DNA of 64,000 bases from the NCBI GenBank assembly GCA_008933995.1, contig WARS01000065.1, forward strand, positions 2,670,612 through 2,734,611. Direction: 5' to 3'. Both the position numbers and the translations under genes were made by a program. Position 1 is the first letter of the stretch; every line of letters begins with the position of its first letter. This stretch comes from Datnioides undecimradiatus. Its lineage: Eukaryota > Chordata > Actinopteri > Lobotiformes > Datnioididae. Positions 56,090 to 64,000 of the stretch are shown piece by piece. The notes beneath the pieces were generated by a model, which worked only from the letters and a program-made list of their open reading frames with translations, did not search any database and was not told the origin of the DNA.

Positions 56090-57737
56090 GCTGGAGCGTC
56101 TGCCTCTCCTGACAGGCAACGCCTCAAGGTCTACTGAGAGCGTTAACAGAATGCAAACATGTTTTATTTTCTTTATTTTGTTTTTTTGCTCTCATTCTTT
56201 AACATTGTTTGTATTTTATGTATAATAGCCTTTGGTGCCTCAAGCTTTTATTCATTCCTTTATCAGAAATGTACAACTGTATATCTTATTTTGAATTATT
56301 GGAATGGTGTTTGTTTCAGAAGGGTAAGCTCTGTTTGTTTAGAAAAAGAGAAAGTTGTGCTGAAAAGACACACATTGCGCACTGTTTTTCATATAAATTG
56401 TTTTTACAGGATGCTGAAGAGGCTTGTAGGTCACAGATTAACTGCAGCACGCAGTAAGATTGCATCCGTGACCATACAGCCTCTGATCTTACTCACGGTT
56501 TTGAAGAAGCTCATCATTTGTGCAGAACGTGTCCAGCATTGCTTCCTCTGGACTTGTTGTATCAGATGTTAATTGTACAGTGTTGTCAATTCACTGCATG
56601 TACACAATTTATTACTTATGGATCTCTTAAATATTGAGACTAAGCATTGATTTGGGCAAGTGTATCAGAAACACAAATCTTTGTTTCAGGGTTGGCGTTC
56701 AGATTTAGGACACTAACAGTAACAGAATAATCTCGGTTCCATTACACAGCTCTTTCACACATCTCATGTATTGTCTTAAACATATGGAAAACATGTGTTA
56801 CAGTCAGAAAAGCTCATTTCAACAGTTTTAATTAATTGGTAATCTTCCACTAAGACACAACAGTCTAACTGGTGGCCAGTTATGTCACATTCCATATTAG
56901 ATGAAGTAAATTGTGGAGCAGTAGGTCGCCGTAGCTTTTTCAACTTTTTATGTTTCTTCTATTCAGATTGCCTTCTGACATAGTGGGTGCTATGCAAGGT
57001 GATACTCAGTACTTCTTTTCTTCAACGTTAGAAATATGCATGAATGATTTACTGTAACGGCCGATGTGAAAAAACCAACATTTTGTTGTGACGTAACAGC
57101 AACCACAGGTGGATCGAAGACTTGTTCCCATATAGTTTCTGTCTGATTGTACAGTTCATCTCACTGTTATAAAGAATGGATGCACATCTGTATAGATTAT
57201 AATGGTGCTATCTGATAGTAGGTCAACAACAGCTCAGTTGATGCGCTCTACCAGTGGCAAGAACTACACAACAGGTTTCTTTATTGTTGTTGGGGTTTTA
57301 TGTTTGTAACAATTTTTTTGTGCATATATTTGTGTATTTGTCTCAGTATTTTAAGTGGTACATTATTTATTTTTCTATCATTTCTTAAATGAAGGCATTT
57401 TGGTTCTAAACAGCATTCCTTTCAGTCGCTTTGGCTTTGAGATGATTTGCGCTGCGCCTCTTGATATTATGAAGAGTTTTGGATCATGCTAAGGCATCAC
57501 AGGACAGTTATGCAAAAGGTGCAGTGGGAGGGAAGGTGGACATTTACAAATTACAGACCAGTGCATATTCACTGTGCATTTAGTTCAGCTTTTAGGCCTT
57601 ACAATGGAATACATCTGCTTTTTTTTCATTTTGTGTGTCAAAAAGCTAATGATGACAACAAAGTACTGATGGCCTGAATGCTGACAGGCCCAGCCAATGC
57701 AACTGCTTAACAGTTAAATATCACAGCTTTTTCTCAC

Positions 57738-57811
57738 GCTTTCTCTTCTTTCTCTCTCTCTTTCTCTCTTGCTGTCTCTCTCTCCCCCTCTCTCTCCGTC
57801 TTTCTCTCTTT
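57738..57811. repeat. CT-rich (pyrimidine) tract
   Basis: Mostly TCTC and TTTCTC words with few purines, inside the 3' UTR. A possible binding region for polypyrimidine-binding proteins. Confidence 0.8.
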
Positions 57812-58635
57812 ACATTGAATGTAGTTTGATATATGTATAGTGGATTATTAATGTACTGTTAAAATGTGTGCTCATTTGACAAGAAGTGCAATTTATACTT
57901 TGGTTAATGTGTGTAGCATCAAATGCAGCTGAAATATCACAGCATTGTGATTTCTATAGCATTTGCTCAGTTGTGCTACCCTGTATACCACTACCTGGAT
58001 AGAAAATGTTTATTTACCAGAAGACAAAGAAACAAATGTAAACATGGACCTGTCATTCAATATCACTTTTTGATTGGTTTAAATATTTATAATACTGTCC
58101 CTTAACTCATGTTTTAACATGTTATTTCCATTACTTAATATTTACTACGTTTTTGCATTGTTTTTGTTTTGATTTCCAGTCTTTGTTACAGTATTTGTTC
58201 TCACAAATTGCTGTATCTTTAGCATGTGCAGCTAATTTTTTTATTGATTTTTTTTTATTTGATTGATTTTCTTTTGTTTGTTTGATTGTTGTGTTTCCTT
58301 GTAAAAGTGTCAGATCTGCTATTAGCAGATGTGCCAAAACGTTTCAAACATTTATTTCCATAGCAGTATTAGCAGAGCTGGTGAGAGGCTCCAAACTGAA
58401 TCACTGATCAGCCACATTTGTGTGTATTTATCATTTTCATAGATGTTCTGAGTCAAGTTTCCTCTGAGTTGCATAAACCTACACTTTACTTAAGCTCTCA
58501 GATTATCAGTGCTGGGGTTGGATAATTGACAAAGTCACCCTCTGTTAAAAGATACAGGTTCCTTAGAACTCTTATACATCCATACCTTGCAATGCACCAC
58601 AGCCTTATTGATATAAGTGTTTTTCAAGAGTCCAG

Positions 58636-58641
58636 AATAAA
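58636..58641 (+). terminator. Possible proximal poly(A) signal AATAAA
   Basis: Canonical hexamer about 220 bp before the stronger one. Could give a slightly shorter 3' UTR. Confidence 0.4.
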
Positions 58642-58859
58642 ATGCAGCCTTGGTACAAGAGTAAACCTTCAAAGCAAAATACACACTGTGGCTTTTTTAA
58701 GTTGAAACTTTTTTTTAGGTATATGTTCGGTTTCTGTTTAGCATTTGTATTACAGTACTCATTCTTTTTACCCACTTGACTGACGTTTCTTTAAAGACCC
58801 TTGTGTTCACACACTACTATATTTCAAGATGACATTTCATGACTGTACTGTTGGAGCCA

Positions 58860-58865
58860 AATAAA
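58860..58865 (+). terminator. Likely col25a1 poly(A) signal AATAAA
   Basis: Canonical hexamer followed at about 30-45 bp by a GT-rich GTGCTTTTGTGGGTCT downstream element, and then by intergenic DNA before the next promoter. Confidence 0.65.
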
Positions 58866-59199
58866 CACAGTCTTTCAAATACATCAAATATGTAGTGCTT
58901 TTGTGGGTCTTCTGAGTCCACCATATCAAAGTCAGTGTCTGATCACTGAATTTGACGTTGTCCGTCTCAACAACTGCAGCCTATGACCACACAATACATT
59001 TTATGCACCTAAAGCTTGTGCTTCTAACTTGAGTATCTGTGTATCGCAAATACAACAAAAGCAATCTGTGAATGGAATTAATGCAAGAGTTTTAATGTGA
59101 CTGCTTTGTAAATGCTTTTCTATGCGGTTTTAATGTCGTGCACTATTTTTTTATTTTGTCTTATACAGCGGTAATCATAGCGAAATAAACTTAATGCGT

Positions 59200-59350
59200 A
59201 CAAGTACATTTTACTCTAGATTGTAATGGAGTAGGGGAATGGGGAATATGTTTACCTTTTTAAAAAATGTGGTAGTGTAAAGCGCACAATACCTGCCTCA
59301 AGTAGAAAGTAGTGTAAAATGGAAACACTCAAGTAAATTACGCGATAATA
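59200..59350. repeat. Remnant of a teleost interspersed repeat (ATGGAAACACTCAAGTAAAT words)
   Basis: TTTTACTCTAGATTGTAATG, AAGTAGTGTAAAATGG and AAACACTCAAGTAAATTACG recall a dispersed fish repeat with the same words in the same order. Degenerate, family name not assigned. Confidence 0.45.
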
Positions 59351-59496
59351 CTCGTAATCACGTTACACCTCGAAAATACACAGTGCACTTTTCAAACAGC
59401 TGAGGAGTTGAAACAGCCTGCATGCACGTTCGCGACGTAAAACAGGTGTCTTGCTTCTGTACGCGCGACATGTGAACGCCGTCAGCTGTGAAATTC

Positions 59497-59510
59497 CGGC
59501 TAGGTGGCAG
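59497..59510 (+). promoter_or_regulatory. CTCF-like motif near the etnppl promoter
   Basis: CGGCTAGGTGGCAG, about 90 bp upstream of the TATA box and between the two genes. Motif match only. Confidence 0.35.
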
Positions 59511-59587
59511 CACGAGAGAGTCGCGCGAGCTGCTCCTCTGTGTTCAGCTGTTATTCCTCAATGTGTATCCCAGTGCACGCGCGTGTG

Positions 59588-59594
59588 TATAAAG
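59588..59594 (+). promoter_or_regulatory. TATA box of etnppl (TATAAAG)
   Basis: A good TATA motif in CpG-rich surroundings (many CGCG words at 59430-59590), 96 bp upstream of the start codon. It places the transcription start at about 59613-59622. Confidence 0.6.
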
Positions 59595-59683
59595 CCAGGT
59601 CGTCTCTGCTGGAGCTGATGTAGCAAATCTTCAAGTCAGCGGGGAGGAAGGAGTGCATCGTCCGCCGGCTGGACAGCATCAGG

Positions 59684-62645
<2,962 letters not shown>

Positions 62646-64000
62646 GTGAGTGCTTTCTCTCTCCCTGTCTGCTTTGCCTACACTATTAAAACACCATGAC
62701 TCAGCTTGCACCACTGGGCTTTGGCAGGCTGCTGAGTAGTCACTCCTGTGTGAGCTCAGGGATGCATATGTGTGTGCTGATGTGTGTTGAGGAGACAGGG
62801 GCGTGAAACACAAGTCCTTTCACTATAAATTCATCAAGACGTAACCAAAGGGCTTTTAAAAAGGAGCGCTTCAAACAAGTCAAACTACTGGATGCTCCAA
62901 ATTCATGTGGACTACCTGCACACTCACAGTGCTAGCATACAGAGCGCCTTTGGAATGAGGCAGAGCAGGATAGTTACGACCTACTTTCACAGCTCCAGTA
63001 TTCAGATAAATGGTGGATGCTTGTGAAATTAGTTTGTTTTTTGATGTTGGATGTGTGATGAACCTGTGAGGAACCATGTCTGACAATATCTGTCTACAAT
63101 TAAAGGTATAACTGTTACATTGGTGCTCTGGTGATGATGTCATCAGGGTTCTTTTGAGGCAGGTTGACACTTTGGATTTGAGCTCAGTATCTCCTCTGAT
63201 GTCCTGAATAAATTCAACATCATTTATATTTTATTTTATTGAATATCAGTTTGTTGAGAGGTGTTTTGCGGTTTTACTTGGATATGAATGAGATTCCCAG
63301 AGAACTAATGCTTGTCCTCTCTGTCTTCACAATCTTTTTATCATCTGTTATCAGACCACTTGAAATGGAGTTTGTAAGGCACAAGCATTTAAGCAACAAG
63401 ACAACATACTATTTAGATGCATTCTGGGCGTTGTAGGATACAATGTTTTTGAGTCATACTAGAGCCTAAAAATCAAATGTCCCCAAACCTTTTATGGAAA
63501 AGCAATACAAAATACAAATCGAGATTTTAAGCGTGTCTTTGAATTTGTCTATTTTATTTTGAAAACAGCACAACTTTGAAGATGTTCAGTTAAGCTCAAC
63601 CATTTCATCCAGGCCAAAAATCTACATCCACTGTGTTTATTACATTGTGTCATGTGATTCAGTGTGCTCTGCTCTGTTCCTTGATCACCGTGGTGTAGTT
63701 TGATATGGCAGTTTGTGGAATCCAAAGCTCTAATGTTACCTGCCAAAGGTGGGGCAGGTAAGTCTGTTAGTCTGTGTTGCCAGCTTGAATATTTTATTCA
63801 TGATCATAGACACCAAAGAAATCAAGCTGTAAACAGCTCAGGTAAACACAAAGATAACAGAATTCCTGCTTTTAGAAATATAGGACAGCAGCTTACAGAC
63901 TACTAACACAATTTAGCACATATACTCTTGATATAATCTGGTGGTAAACCTGCATGCACTTAAATGTTAAATGTAAATTTAAAAAAGATAGATTACTGAG
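62646..64000 (+). other. etnppl intron 5 (incomplete)
   Basis: The expected next peptide (PxPDTYRG-like) is not found, so the rest of the gene lies beyond the window. No other element recognised. Confidence 0.7.

Larger units (their letters stand above)
55045..58885 (+). other. col25a1: col25a1 terminal exon: TGA stop plus 3' UTR (about 3.8 kb)
   Basis: The acceptor TTCTTGCAG is followed directly by TGA (55045-55047), which ends the protein at WQK. The rest is non-coding, AT-rich and contains ATTTATTT words. ORFs within it show no domain. The 3' end is placed after AATAAA at 58860-58865. An earlier AATAAA at 58636-58641 is an alternative. Confidence 0.8.
58886..59587. other. Intergenic spacer between col25a1 and etnppl
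   Basis: About 0.7 kb. Contains a repeat remnant (59200-59350) and then a CpG-richer promoter-proximal part (about 59400-59590) with a CTCF-like motif. No gene. Confidence 0.75.

Noticed and set aside
55636-56572. ORFs of 79-137 codons in the col25a1 3' UTR
   Set aside because: No domain or splice context; they fall after the TGA and before the poly(A) signal.

Overview
This is vertebrate nuclear DNA, most likely from a ray-finned (teleost) fish. Coding sequence is split into many very short GT-AG exons. Introns are compact for a collagen of this class. They carry (GT)n and poly(A/T) tracts and several repeat types that I recognise as common in teleost genomes. No ORF longer than about 200 codons exists, and nearly all the long six-frame ORFs are intronic noise.

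Layout. Positions 1-10220 are the 3' part of a large intron of col25a1. From 10221 to about 58885 (+ strand) lie the collagenous exons, C-terminal exons and 3' UTR of col25a1 (collagen type XXV alpha 1, the transmembrane collagen CLAC-P). I could read 33 coding exons, plus a final exon that begins exactly with the TGA stop. Every coding exon is a multiple of 3 in phase 0, so exon skipping keeps the frame. The exons encoding the cytoplasmic tail, membrane anchor, furin site and first Gly-X-Y block lie upstream of the window. A TATA-type promoter at about 59588 then starts a second + strand gene, etnppl (ethanolamine-phosphate phospho-lyase, a PLP enzyme of the class-III aminotransferase fold). 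Its first five coding exons (59684-62645, 169 residues) are present and the rest is beyond the window.

The gene pair COL25A1-ETNPPL in head-to-tail order is the same as in human 4q25. It mirrors the paralogous pair COL23A1-PHYKPL, so this is a conserved syntenic block.

Most interesting points: (1) two similar C-terminal collagen exons in tandem (52600-52686 and 53031-53108), one resembling the type XIII ending and one the usual type XXV ending. They look like alternative exons, and the first can read through to its own stop. (2) A candidate undescribed cassette exon at 17683-17742, just before the NC2 exon that carries the amyloid-beta-binding basic motif. (3) Two collagen exons (48808-48888, 49250-49285) absent from the human reference protein as I remember it. 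(4) A decayed Tc1-like transposase fragment in etnppl intron 3, and several copies of a teleost repeat family. No RNA genes, CRISPR arrays or prokaryotic features were seen. Homology statements rest on recalled human protein sequences; no database search was run.
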